Shown piece after piece: positions 24,335 to 34,559 of a DNA stretch of 64,000 nucleotides. The position numbers and the translations under genes are program-made. Each line of letters opens with the position of its first letter. Position 1 is the stretch's first letter. Under the pieces are notes generated by a model. That model was not told the origin of the DNA. It did not search any database and was given only the letters and a program-made list of their open reading frames with translations. The stretch is from Streptomyces sp. CB01373 (GTDB taxonomy: Bacteria > Actinomycetota > Actinomycetes > Streptomycetales > Streptomycetaceae): positions 544,469 through 608,468 of the forward strand of contig NZ_NNBK01000001.1 of NCBI RefSeq assembly GCF_002803075.1, in the 5' to 3' direction.

Positions 24335-25417
24335 TCAGTAGGCTCCGGACAGGGAGTCCTTGGCGTTCGACGCGTCGTAGGCGCGGTCGGAGATGATCAC
24401 GTTCTCCGGGATGGACTCGCCGCCGAAGAACTTCTGCGCGGTGGCGAAGGCCAGCGGGCCGAACCGCGGGTTGGACTCGATCACCCCGTTGTACTGGCCG
24501 TCGGCGAGTGCCTGCACCGCGTTGCGGGTGCCGTCGATGGAGATGATCTTGACGTCCTTGCCGGGCTTCTTGCCGGCTCCCTTGAGCGCGGTGACGGCGC
24601 CCAGGCCCATCTCGTCGTTCTCCGCGTACACGGCGGTGATGTCCGGCTTGGACTGGATGAGCTGCTCCATCACCTGCTGGCCCTTGTCGCGGGCGAACTC
24701 ACCGGTCTGCTGGGCCACGATCTCCAGGCCGGGGGCCTTGGCCTTGAGCTGGTCGACGAAGCCCTTGGTGCGGTCGGTGGTGACGTTGTTCCCGGACGCG
24801 CCCAGCAGGATCGCGACCTTCCCCTTGCCGCCGGTCACCTGGATCATCGCGTCCGCCGCACGCTTGCCCTGCTCGACGAAGTCCGAGCCGAGGAAGGCCA
24901 CATAGTCCTTGCAGGCGGTGGCGTTGAGCTTGCGGTCGACGGTGATCACGGGCACGTGCTTGGCGGCGGCGGCCTGCAGCGCCGGTTCCAGGCCGTCGGA
25001 GTTCAGCGGCGCCACGATGAGCAGCTGCGCGCCCTGGGCCAGCATGTCCTTGATGTCGCTGATCTGCTTGGAGAGCTGGGACTGGGCGTTGGTGGTGAGC
25101 AGCTTCTTGACGCCCAGCTTGGCGGCCTCGTCCTTGATGGACCGGGTCTCGGCGATCCGGAAGGGGTTGGCCTCCTTCTCGGACTGGGAGAAGCCGACGA
25201 CCGCGTCCTTCAGGTCGATTTTGGTGGCGCCGTAGGCATCCAGGGTGCAGCCGGAGCCCGAGGAGTCGGCGGACGGCGACTGCACCACCTGGGCGCCCTG
25301 ACTGGTGTCGGAGGAGGCCGCGCCGGTGCCCTCCTCCTTGGAGCAGCCGGCGGAGAGGGCCGCGGCGGCGGCGAGGCACACGGCGGCCACGAGACGGGAT
25401 CTGCGAGGGCTGGTCAT
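24335..25417 (-). CDS. Furanose-type sugar-binding lipoprotein (YtfQ-like)
   Basis: A 360-residue extracytoplasmic solute-binding protein anchored to the outer face of the membrane. The signal ends in the lipobox LSAGC (Cys25), followed by a Ser/Gly-rich linker. The mature part (VVGFSQSEKEANPFRIAETRS, then PLNSDGLEPALQAA, YAENDEMGLGAV and IISIDGTRNAV) matches the E. coli galactofuranose-binding protein YtfQ better than ribose- or xylose-binding proteins. The start at 25417 is taken from the signal peptide and an AAGGAG 10 bases upstream. It opens the transporter operon, downstream of and separated by a terminator from the secreted GH2 gene. Confidence 0.9.
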   Translation of the reverse strand: MTSPRRSRLVAAVCLAAAAALSAGCSKEEGTGAASSDTSQGAQVVQSPSADSSGSGCTLDAYGATKIDLKDAVVGFSQSEKEANPFRIAETRSIKDEAAKLGVKKLLTTNAQSQLSKQISDIKDMLAQGAQLLIVAPLNSDGLEPALQAAAAKHVPVITVDRKLNATACKDYVAFLGSDFVEQGKRAADAMIQVTGGKGKVAILLGASGNNVTTDRTKGFVDQLKAKAPGLEIVAQQTGEFARDKGQQVMEQLIQSKPDITAVYAENDEMGLGAVTALKGAGKKPGKDVKIISIDGTRNAVQALADGQYNGVIESNPRFGPLAFATAQKFFGGESIPENVIISDRAYDASNAKDSLSGAY

Positions 25418-25577
25418 GGTCGTTGCACTCCTTGCGTGGTGGGGCGACTGCTCTGGCACGGCGCGGCCGACGAGGTCGTCCGGTCGCCGCCGGGGCCGCG
25501 GGGTGGAATGTGGCGTGGTGCGCGTGCTCGGCAAGGGTCTTTCGTTCGGATCAGGCCGGATCAGGGAGCGGGCCGGG

Positions 25578-25613
25578 GCGGGAGGCCCCCGGGGTGGACC
25601 GGGGGCCTCCCGC
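25578..25613 (-). terminator. Terminator after the GH2 gene
   Basis: A perfect 15-bp stem (25578-25592 with 25599-25613) and a 6-base loop lie 5 bases beyond the GH2 stop on the minus strand. This separates GH2 transcription from the transporter operon. The remaining gap to the binding-protein start (25418-25577) shows no clear promoter. Confidence 0.85.
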
Positions 25614-25618
25614 CGCCG

Positions 25619-28600
25619 TCACCGCCTGGCGGGCGCGGTGGGTTCGCCGGCCGCCAGCGAGGCCACCTCGGCGCCGCTCAGGGCGCGGTCGTAGGCGTGG
25701 ACGTCGGCGATCGCGCCGGCCCAGTGGTCGACCGGGCCGCCGTTGTACTTGCCGCGGCCGATCACCAGGTTTCCGGCGGGCACCTCGCCGTTGCAGGCGC
25801 GGGTGGAACCGGCCTGGGTGCCGTCCACGTAGATCCGCAGCGCGCCGTCCTGGTGGTTGTAGCTGCCGACCAGGTGGTACCACTTCCCGGCCTCGGGCTC
25901 CCCGATGCTGTTCGCCAGCGCCCGGGCGCCGGAGAAGCTGAACGCGAACCGCTTGTCGGCCTGGGAGTACTGGAGGTAGAAAACGCTGCTCCTGTCGCCG
26001 TCGACGGACACCGCGGTGCTGAAGTGCCCCTTGTCGTCGAGGCGGACCCAGGCGGCCACCGAGTAGTCGCCCTTCTCGGTGTCCAGGACGGGCGCGCCGG
26101 CGTCGACGTGACCGGTGCTGCCGTTCAGCAGCACCGCGCCGCCGTTCGGGCCGGTGGTCCAGGCCGCCCCGCCCTTGAGGGTGCCGTCGTGGCGCCCCGC
26201 GACGTCGGTGGCGGTCGTGCCGGACTCCTGGTGCAGCGGCCACCAGGACACTCCGGCCAGTCCGGGGGTGCCCTTCGGGACGTTCGCCCCGCCCGCGGCG
26301 GAACCGGCCGCGATCACCTGCTGGTTGATCTCCCGCACCGGTCCGGGCTGGACCTTGACCACCTTGCGGTCGTAGGTGAGCAGGCCGTTGAGCTCGCCCT
26401 CCACGTCCGTGACCTGGGTGTAGACCGAGCCCGAGAGCCCGCAGGAGGCACGCTGGATGAGCTTCCTGGTGTTCTCCACGTACGCCTTGGTCAGCTCCTC
26501 GGCGCTGGTGGCGGCGTCACCGTAGTCCTGACCGCCGGCGGTCCCGAGGATGTGGCCGGGAACGACGTACGAGTAGCCGCCGTGCTCCCCGTCCACGGAG
26601 GCCCGGCCGGCGTCGGGGGCGGGGTTCGCCGGGCCGTGGTAGTCGTGGAAGTCAATGATGTCACCGCGACCCGAATCGCCCTTGGAAGCACAGCAGTTGA
26701 CTCCGGAGTGGGCGTCCACCAGCCGGGACGGGTCCTGCTTCTTGACCGCGTCCGCGAGCTCACCGGTGGCGGCCTTGCTCCATTCGCCCCAGCCCTCGTT
26801 CATCATCGTCCACATGACGATCGACGGGCTGCTGATGTGCTGGTCGACGATCGTGTGCACCTGGTCGGTGAACGTCCGGGTCTCCGGGGTGCCGGCCGCG
26901 GCCGTCATGCGGCTCGGCATGTCCTGCCACACCATCAGACCGAGGCGGTCGGCCCAGTAGTACCAGCGGGCGGGCTCCACCTTGATGTGCTTGCGCACCG
27001 CGTTGAAGCCGAGGTTCTTGTGCTCCACCAGGTCGTACTTGAGGGCCGCGTCGGTCGGCGCGGTGTACAGGCCGTCCGGCCAGAACCCCTGGTCCAGGGT
27101 GGCCATCACGAAGGTGGGCCTGCCGTTGAGCACGATCTTGTTGACGCCGCCGACCGGGGCGACCTCGATCGAGCGCATGCCGAAGTAGGAGCCGACCTCG
27201 TCCTTTCCGGCCCGTCCGCCGTCCAGGGTCACCTTGAGGTTGTACAGGTACGGGTCGTCCGGGCTCCACAGGTGCGGCTTGCCGACCGGGAGGCGCAGCG
27301 CGGTACCGGCCGGGCCGGTGACCGAGGCCACGGCCTTGTTGCCGGCATAGGCGGTGGCGGTGACCTTCGCCGTCGGCGAGGTCCCGGCGGTGGGACGCAC
27401 GGTGACGGAGAGCGACTTGTCCGCCAGGTCCGGGGTGAGTACCAGTGAGTCGACGCTCGTCTCGGGGACCGGCTCCATCCAGACGGTCTGCCAGATGCCG
27501 GAGGTCGGGGTGTACCAGATGCCGCTCGGGTCGGCGGACTGCTTGCCGAGCGCGTACCTGTCGTCCGTCGTGTCCTTGACCTTCACCAGCAGGGTCTGCG
27601 CCCCGCGTCCGGCGAGCGCGTCGGTGACGTCGGCGCTGAACTCCTCGTAGCCGCCGGTGTGATGGGCGACCTGCCTGCCGTTGACGTAGACCCAGGCCTC
27701 GTGGTCCACCGCGCCGAAGTTCAGGCGCAGCCGGTTGCCGGAGCCCACCTTCCAGCCGTTCGGCACGGTGAAGGTGCGCTGATACAGCGACCAGTCGTGG
27801 TGCTTGGCGACACCGGACAGGCCCGACTCCATCGGGTACGGCACCAGGATCTTCCCGGAGAGCTTCCCGGTGGGCAGCGCGGCGCTCTGCTCGGTCGCCT
27901 GGAACTGCCAGGTGCCGTTGAGGTTCTGCCAGTTCTTGCGGGTCAACTGCGGCCGCGGGTACTCGGGCAGGGCGTTCTTGGCGGAGACGTCCTTGGCCCA
28001 CTTGGTGGCGAAGTACCAGGTGGAGTCGTTCTGCGCCACCACGGAGAACGGCCCGAGTCCGCCACCGGCCGTCGTGATGCCGCCCTTTCCGTCATAGCTG
28101 ATCCGCACATCGGCGTTGAGCGAGACGGGGGTGTCGTCCTTGCCGGCGGTGATGACGAGCCTGGAGGCGTTCTTGGGGTCCTTGGCGACCGTGCCGGACC
28201 ACAGGGTGCCGCCGGAGACCAGTGCGAGGTGCTTGGCCGCGTCGGCCGGAACGGCCTTGACGGCGGAGGGCAGTTCGATCGTGGCGGTCCTGCCGGTCGC
28301 GGCGACGGTGCCCTTGGCGTCGGCGGGGGAGAACCCGGCCGGCAGGTGCAGCGCCGAGTCGGGGAGCGGCCGGCGGGAGAAGCCCGGACCCGACCACTCG
28401 GTGTGCAGGTAGGCGCCGCCGTTGCCCTGGTTGTAGTCGACGGCCAGGTCGTGCAGACCGGCCTTCAGCGTGATCGCCTCGGACGTGGTCTGGACGTCCC
28501 AGTCGGTGGTCCAGTGGTCGATGACACTGGCCCCGTCGAGGGACATCCGGAAGCCGTTGTCGCCCTTGATGTAGAAGGTGTAGGCGCCGTCCGCGGGCAC

Positions 28601-28918
28601 CTGGAGCCGGCCCGTCCAGCGCACCGCGACGTTGTCCGTGGTGCCGGCGTAGGCGCGCAGCGCGGGCAGCAGGTCGTCGACGTAGAGGGAGTTGTCGATC
28701 CGGGTGCCGGTGTACGACGCGAAGTCCAGCGCCGAGATGCTGGACATCCGGTAGTAGTCGCCTCGCAGACCGAGGTCGGTGGCCTCGGCGGAGGGAGCGG
28801 ACGCCGCGGCCGGTGCGGCACTGACCTGGGCCGGCACCAGCAGCGCGGCGCCCAGCAACAGCGGCAGCAACGCAGCGAGTCGGCCGAGGAAGGGTATTCG
28901 GAGTCTGCCTGGGCTCAT
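25619..28918 (-). CDS. Secreted GH2-family glycoside hydrolase with PA14 and LamG domains
   Basis: A 1099-residue exported enzyme. A Sec signal (LAALLPLLLGAALLVPAQVSAAPA) is followed by a PA14 carbohydrate-binding domain (~residues 45-185: LRGDYYRM ... GGAYLHTEWSGPG). The GH2 sugar-binding, Ig-like and TIM-barrel domains span about residues 320-860. The barrel has an acid/base Glu in NEGW (E708) and a likely nucleophile in TDVEGELNG (E840). A C-terminal LamG domain (~residues 910-1090) has the DYSVAAWVRLDD and AGAIADVHAYDRALS motifs. GH2 members act on beta-galactosides, mannosides, glucuronides or arabinosides; the substrate is not decided by sequence alone. The start at 28918 is set by GGAAAGGG five bases upstream. 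It diverges from the GH127 gene across a shared regulatory region. Confidence 0.92.
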   Translation of the reverse strand: MSPGRLRIPFLGRLAALLPLLLGAALLVPAQVSAAPAAASAPSAEATDLGLRGDYYRMSSISALDFASYTGTRIDNSLYVDDLLPALRAYAGTTDNVAVRWTGRLQVPADGAYTFYIKGDNGFRMSLDGASVIDHWTTDWDVQTTSEAITLKAGLHDLAVDYNQGNGGAYLHTEWSGPGFSRRPLPDSALHLPAGFSPADAKGTVAATGRTATIELPSAVKAVPADAAKHLALVSGGTLWSGTVAKDPKNASRLVITAGKDDTPVSLNADVRISYDGKGGITTAGGGLGPFSVVAQNDSTWYFATKWAKDVSAKNALPEYPRPQLTRKNWQNLNGTWQFQATEQSAALPTGKLSGKILVPYPMESGLSGVAKHHDWSLYQRTFTVPNGWKVGSGNRLRLNFGAVDHEAWVYVNGRQVAHHTGGYEEFSADVTDALAGRGAQTLLVKVKDTTDDRYALGKQSADPSGIWYTPTSGIWQTVWMEPVPETSVDSLVLTPDLADKSLSVTVRPTAGTSPTAKVTATAYAGNKAVASVTGPAGTALRLPVGKPHLWSPDDPYLYNLKVTLDGGRAGKDEVGSYFGMRSIEVAPVGGVNKIVLNGRPTFVMATLDQGFWPDGLYTAPTDAALKYDLVEHKNLGFNAVRKHIKVEPARWYYWADRLGLMVWQDMPSRMTAAAGTPETRTFTDQVHTIVDQHISSPSIVMWTMMNEGWGEWSKAATGELADAVKKQDPSRLVDAHSGVNCCASKGDSGRGDIIDFHDYHGPANPAPDAGRASVDGEHGGYSYVVPGHILGTAGGQDYGDAATSAEELTKAYVENTRKLIQRASCGLSGSVYTQVTDVEGELNGLLTYDRKVVKVQPGPVREINQQVIAAGSAAGGANVPKGTPGLAGVSWWPLHQESGTTATDVAGRHDGTLKGGAAWTTGPNGGAVLLNGSTGHVDAGAPVLDTEKGDYSVAAWVRLDDKGHFSTAVSVDGDRSSVFYLQYSQADKRFAFSFSGARALANSIGEPEAGKWYHLVGSYNHQDGALRIYVDGTQAGSTRACNGEVPAGNLVIGRGKYNGGPVDHWAGAIADVHAYDRALSGAEVASLAAGEPTAPARR

Positions 28919-29017
28919 GCTCACCCTTTCCGTAACGGAAATTCTCCACGCCTGAACCTGCGCCGAAGTGGCCCCCGCGCCGGGCGGCACAGGGGAAGCG
29001 CGTCGGAGGCGTTCTTG

Positions 29018-29027
29018 TATAACGTTG
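29018..29027 (-). promoter_or_regulatory. LacI-type operator-like site, GH2 side
   Basis: TATAACGTTG on the plus strand reads CAACGTTATA toward the GH2 gene, with the AACGTT core common in LacI/GalR operators. It lies 100 bases before the GH2 start. The AT-rich TTATAC would overlap a -10 box, so repressor binding would block initiation (inference). Confidence 0.5.
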
Positions 29028-29210
29028 GAAAAGTCGGCGCGGGAGCATGAAAGCAGGGCCCCCACAACCCTGTCCAGACCTCGGGGTCAACGGATGCGGA
29101 CCGACCCCGTGCGGACGGGAAGACCACCAAGTCAGCGGCGATCGCGGGCCGTTCGAGGTCTGGACACGACTGCTCGCGCGTGCTGTCATTCCTGTCGGCG
29201 GAAATCTCTG

Positions 29211-29220
29211 CAACGTTATA
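29211..29220 (+). promoter_or_regulatory. LacI-type operator-like site, GH127 side
   Basis: CAACGTTATA is the exact reverse complement of the site at 29018-29027 and points to the GH127 gene 147 bases away. TTATAA here could double as a -10 region. The identity over 10 bases in a GC-rich genome, in divergent orientation, supports a shared regulator. Confidence 0.5.
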
Positions 29221-29366
29221 AGGCGCGCTGACGTCATGTCCGTGCGGCGCCTTGGGCGTTCCGCGCGCGCCGGTCGTCCCACCCTCCGCCAACGCCGCCG
29301 GCCGGCGCTCCTGGACGTCGTTCCACCGCCCTGTCCCACCTTCGACAGTTCAGGAAGGACGTCCGC

Positions 29367-31829
29367 ATGGAACGTCGTACGTTCCTCAACCGCTCACTGG
29401 CCGTCGTCGGTGGCGCCGCGCTGGCGGGAACGGCGGCTCTGCCCGCGCAGGCCGCAGCGCCCCGGCCGCCGGTGCACCTCGTCGGTCCCGCCCACGCCCT
29501 CAGCCGGTACCCGGCCAACCGGGCCCCGTTACGGCAGGAACCCTTCCTGCGCCTTCCCCCGGGCAGCATCACCCCCAAGGGCTGGCTGCGCGAACAGCTC
29601 GACCTCCAGCTCAACGGCCTGGGCGGGCGCATGCCGGAGGTCTCCGAGTACCTGTCCCCGGCCACCAGCGGCTGGGCCGTGCCCGAGCGGGACGGCTGGG
29701 AGGAACTGCCGTACTGGCTGCGCGGTTTCGGCGACCTCGGCTACGTCACCGGCGACGCCGGGACGCTGGAGCTGACCCGCGCCTGGATGGACCGCATCCT
29801 CGCCACCCGGCAGCCGGACGGCTTCTTCGGCCCCGCCGCCCTGCGTACGGCGCTGAACGGAGGCCCGGACTTCTGGCCGTACATGCCGGTCCTCGACGCG
29901 CTGCGCACCTGGCACGAGTACAGCGGCGACGACCGGGTCGTCCCCGCCCTGCAGGGCTGGCTGAAGTACCTCCACGCCCAGCCGGGCACCCTGTTCGGGC
30001 AGGGCTGGGGCTCCGCACGCTGCGGCGACACCATCGACACGGCCTACTGGCTGTACAACCGCACCGGCGACTCCTGGCTCCTCGACCTGGTGCACACCCT
30101 GCACGCCCACAGCGCCGACTACACCACCTCGATACCGACCTGGCACAACGTCAACCTGGCCCAGGGCTTCCGCGAACCGGCCCAGTACGGCGTCCTGGCG
30201 GGCGGTTCGGCCTTCCGCGACGCCACCTACCGCGTCTACGACACCGTGATGCGCCGGTACGGGCAGTTCCCCGGCGGCGGCTTCGCCGGGGACGAGAACG
30301 CCCGCGACGGCTACCACGACCCCCGCCAGGGCTTCGAGACCTGCGGCATCGTCGAGTTCATGCACAGCCACCAGATGCTCACCCGCATCACCGGCGACGC
30401 GGTGTGGGCCGACCGCTGCGAGGAACTGGCGCTGAATATGCTGCCGGCGGCCCTCGACCCGCTGCAGAAGGCCATCCACTACGCGACCTCCGCCAACGGC
30501 GTCCAGCTCGACAACGTCCCCAAGACACACGGCCAGTTCGACAACCGCTTCGCCATGCAGGCGTACCTGCGCGGCATCCACCAGTACCGCTGCTGCCCGC
30601 ACAACTACGGCATGGGCTGGCCCTACTACGCCGAGGAACTCTGGCTGGCCAGCGCCGACGGCGGCCTGTGCGCCTCGCTGTACGCGGAGTCCTCGGTGCG
30701 CGCCGACGTCGCCGACGGCACCACGGTCACCATCGCCGAGCGCACCGACTACCCGTTCGACGAGACCGTCACCTTCACCCTGTCCACTCCCAGGACGGTG
30801 CGCTTCCCGCTGTACCTGCGCGTACCGGGATGGTGCCGGGCCCCCTCGGTGCGGGTGAACGGCCGGCCCGCGCAGGCCCGCGGCAGCGGCGGTTACCTGG
30901 TCCTCGACCGCTCCTGGCAGCACCGCGACACCGTGGAGCTGTACCTGCCCATGCGCACCACCGTGCGCACCTGGGGCGCGAACCGCGACTCGGTCTCCGT
31001 CGACCACGGTCCGCTCACCTACTCCCTGCAGATCGAGGAGGCCTGGTCGCGGTTGGCCGGTACCGAGGACTGGCCCGAGTACGAGGTGCGCCCGGCCTCG
31101 CCGTGGAACTACGCCCTGGTGCTGGACGAGAAGGACCCCGCCCGCTCCCTCACCCTGGAGCGCACCCGCGCCCGCGCCGCCAACCCGTTCACCCACACCG
31201 GCACCCCCGTCCGCATGAAGGCCAGGGCGCGCCGCGTCCCCGCCTGGCAGGCCGACGACGAGAACGTGGTCGCGCCGCTCCAGCAGAGCCCGGCGCGCAC
31301 CACCGAACCGGTCGAGCACGTCACGCTGATCCCGTCCGCCGCCGCACGGCTGCGCATCACCTCGTTTCCCACGGCGGGATCGGGCCGGAGGGCCCATGAG
31401 TGGGTCGCGTGCACCGCGTCCTTCAGCGGCGTGGACAGCCCCCAGGCCCTGGTCATCAACGCCACGGCCGGGCCCCGGGACTCCTACGACCAGTCCATTC
31501 CCCGCTTCACCTGGTGGGACCGGACCGGCACGGAGGAGTGGGTGCGGTACGAGTACGCCGAGCCGGTCCGCGCGAGCGGGGTGTCGGTGTACTGGTACGA
31601 CGACACCGGCCACGGCGCCTGCCGGGTACCGCGGTCCTGGCGGCTGGAGTACCGGACTCCCGCGGGTGCCTGGCAACCGGTGAGCGGCGCATCCGCGTAC
31701 GGCACGGCCACCGACACGTTCAACGACGTCTCCTTCGACCCGGTGACCGCCACCGCCCTGCGCGTGCGCGTACAGCTGCGGCCCGGCGTCTCCGGCGGCG
31801 TACTGGCCTGGCGGGTCCGGCTGTTGTGA
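29367..31829 (+). CDS. Secreted GH127 beta-L-arabinofuranosidase with C-terminal discoidin-like domain
   Basis: An 820-residue enzyme. The N-terminus (MERRTFLNRSLAVVGGAAL) is a twin-arginine signal. The (alpha/alpha)6 barrel of the DUF1680/GH127 family spans about residues 50-640. By comparison with Bifidobacterium HypBA1, it has the acid/base Glu (E310, in AGDENARDG), zinc ligands Glu-x-Cys (E324 and C326, in FETCG) and the Cys-Cys pair with the catalytic Cys (C409-C410, in YRCCPHNYG). These enzymes release beta-linked L-arabinofuranose. The last ~140 residues resemble a discoidin/CBM32 sandwich. AGGAAGGA sits 7 bases upstream. With the divergent GH2 gene and the furanose transporter it suggests use of arabinofuranose-containing plant polymers. 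Confidence 0.93.
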   Translation: MERRTFLNRSLAVVGGAALAGTAALPAQAAAPRPPVHLVGPAHALSRYPANRAPLRQEPFLRLPPGSITPKGWLREQLDLQLNGLGGRMPEVSEYLSPATSGWAVPERDGWEELPYWLRGFGDLGYVTGDAGTLELTRAWMDRILATRQPDGFFGPAALRTALNGGPDFWPYMPVLDALRTWHEYSGDDRVVPALQGWLKYLHAQPGTLFGQGWGSARCGDTIDTAYWLYNRTGDSWLLDLVHTLHAHSADYTTSIPTWHNVNLAQGFREPAQYGVLAGGSAFRDATYRVYDTVMRRYGQFPGGGFAGDENARDGYHDPRQGFETCGIVEFMHSHQMLTRITGDAVWADRCEELALNMLPAALDPLQKAIHYATSANGVQLDNVPKTHGQFDNRFAMQAYLRGIHQYRCCPHNYGMGWPYYAEELWLASADGGLCASLYAESSVRADVADGTTVTIAERTDYPFDETVTFTLSTPRTVRFPLYLRVPGWCRAPSVRVNGRPAQARGSGGYLVLDRSWQHRDTVELYLPMRTTVRTWGANRDSVSVDHGPLTYSLQIEEAWSRLAGTEDWPEYEVRPASPWNYALVLDEKDPARSLTLERTRARAANPFTHTGTPVRMKARARRVPAWQADDENVVAPLQQSPARTTEPVEHVTLIPSAAARLRITSFPTAGSGRRAHEWVACTASFSGVDSPQALVINATAGPRDSYDQSIPRFTWWDRTGTEEWVRYEYAEPVRASGVSVYWYDDTGHGACRVPRSWRLEYRTPAGAWQPVSGASAYGTATDTFNDVSFDPVTATALRVRVQLRPGVSGGVLAWRVRLL

Positions 31830-31875
31830 GGCCCCGGCCCCGGCGGTCACAGCGGCAACAGCATTTCCGCACACG

Positions 31876-31911
31876 CGTGCGGCGAGCCACCCGTGGGTGA
31901 CTCGCCGCACG
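31876..31911. terminator. Bidirectional terminator between convergent genes
   Basis: CGTGCGGCGAG-C-CACCC pairs with GGGTG-A-CTCGCCGCACG: 16 base pairs and one mismatch around a tiny loop. It lies between the GH127 stop (31829) and the stop of the minus-strand beta-helix gene (31946). Confidence 0.85.
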
Positions 31912-31945
31912 CCGGCGCCGGTCCGGGCCGGTCATCCGTCCCCGG

Positions 31946-34159
<2,214 letters not shown>

Positions 34160-34559
34160 ACGGGTCCCTGCGGATGCGATGGGGGGTGAGTGTTCGCGAG
34201 GAGGGCGGGGCTGTGTCACGGCGTGCTGGAGCTCAACTGCAAGCCTGCACGGCTTAGTTCACATCTTGATTTAACTGATGAGGTCGAGGGGTCGGCAAGC
34301 CCCCGGACGCGGGAATCTTTTCAAACGTTGACGGGACGGGTGCCCGCCGCAGGTGGGGTGGTGTTCAGGAAATGAGGACGGGCGGGGCGGCGCTGATCCT
34401 TCTGCGGCATGCCTTGACACCCGCGCGTCAAGCACTCAACACTCCCAGGGCAGGAGAGCGCTTGCCCGCCGCTGACGACGTTCGTGACATCCCGTCAGGC
34501 CGTGCCCGCTCGCCCTTCTTCACCCCCCACTTCTCACCCCCTGAGTTCAGGAGGTCTCC
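34160..34559. other. Divergent regulatory region, beta-helix gene and DUF1996 gene
   Basis: A 400-base gap without a gene. TCAAACGTTGA at 34321-34331 repeats the AACGTTG core seen upstream of GH2 and GH127. On the minus strand, TTGCCG, 18 bases and TTAAAT (near 34271-34300) are a weak promoter candidate for the beta-helix gene. A better plus-strand promoter is listed separately. Confidence 0.45.
34414..34443 (+). promoter_or_regulatory. Candidate promoter with inverted repeat upstream of DUF1996 gene
   Basis: TTGACA (34414-34419), an 18-base spacer and AACACT (34438-34443) form a reasonable sigma-70-type promoter about 110 bases before the ATG. Arms CTTGAC (34413-34418) and GTCAAG (34427-34432) form an inverted repeat over the -35 box and could be an operator. 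Confidence 0.45.

Larger units (their letters stand above)
28919..29366. other. Divergent regulatory region between GH2 and GH127
   Basis: This 448-base gap has no gene. It holds two mirror-image operator-like sites (29018-29027 and 29211-29220), listed separately. It also holds a perfect palindrome TTTCCGT-A-ACGGAAA at 28927-28941 that overlaps the GH2 Shine-Dalgarno sequence. AGGAAGGA at 29352-29359 is the GH127 ribosome binding site. Confidence 0.7.

Noticed and set aside
24956..27448. Long plus-strand frame across the binding-protein and GH2 genes
   Set aside because: Antisense to two genes with clear domains; the translation is Gly/Val/Arg-rich without motifs.
29529..31910. 793-codon minus-strand frame over GH127
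   Set aside because: GH127 on the plus strand has signal peptide, catalytic residues and ribosome binding site; this frame has none.
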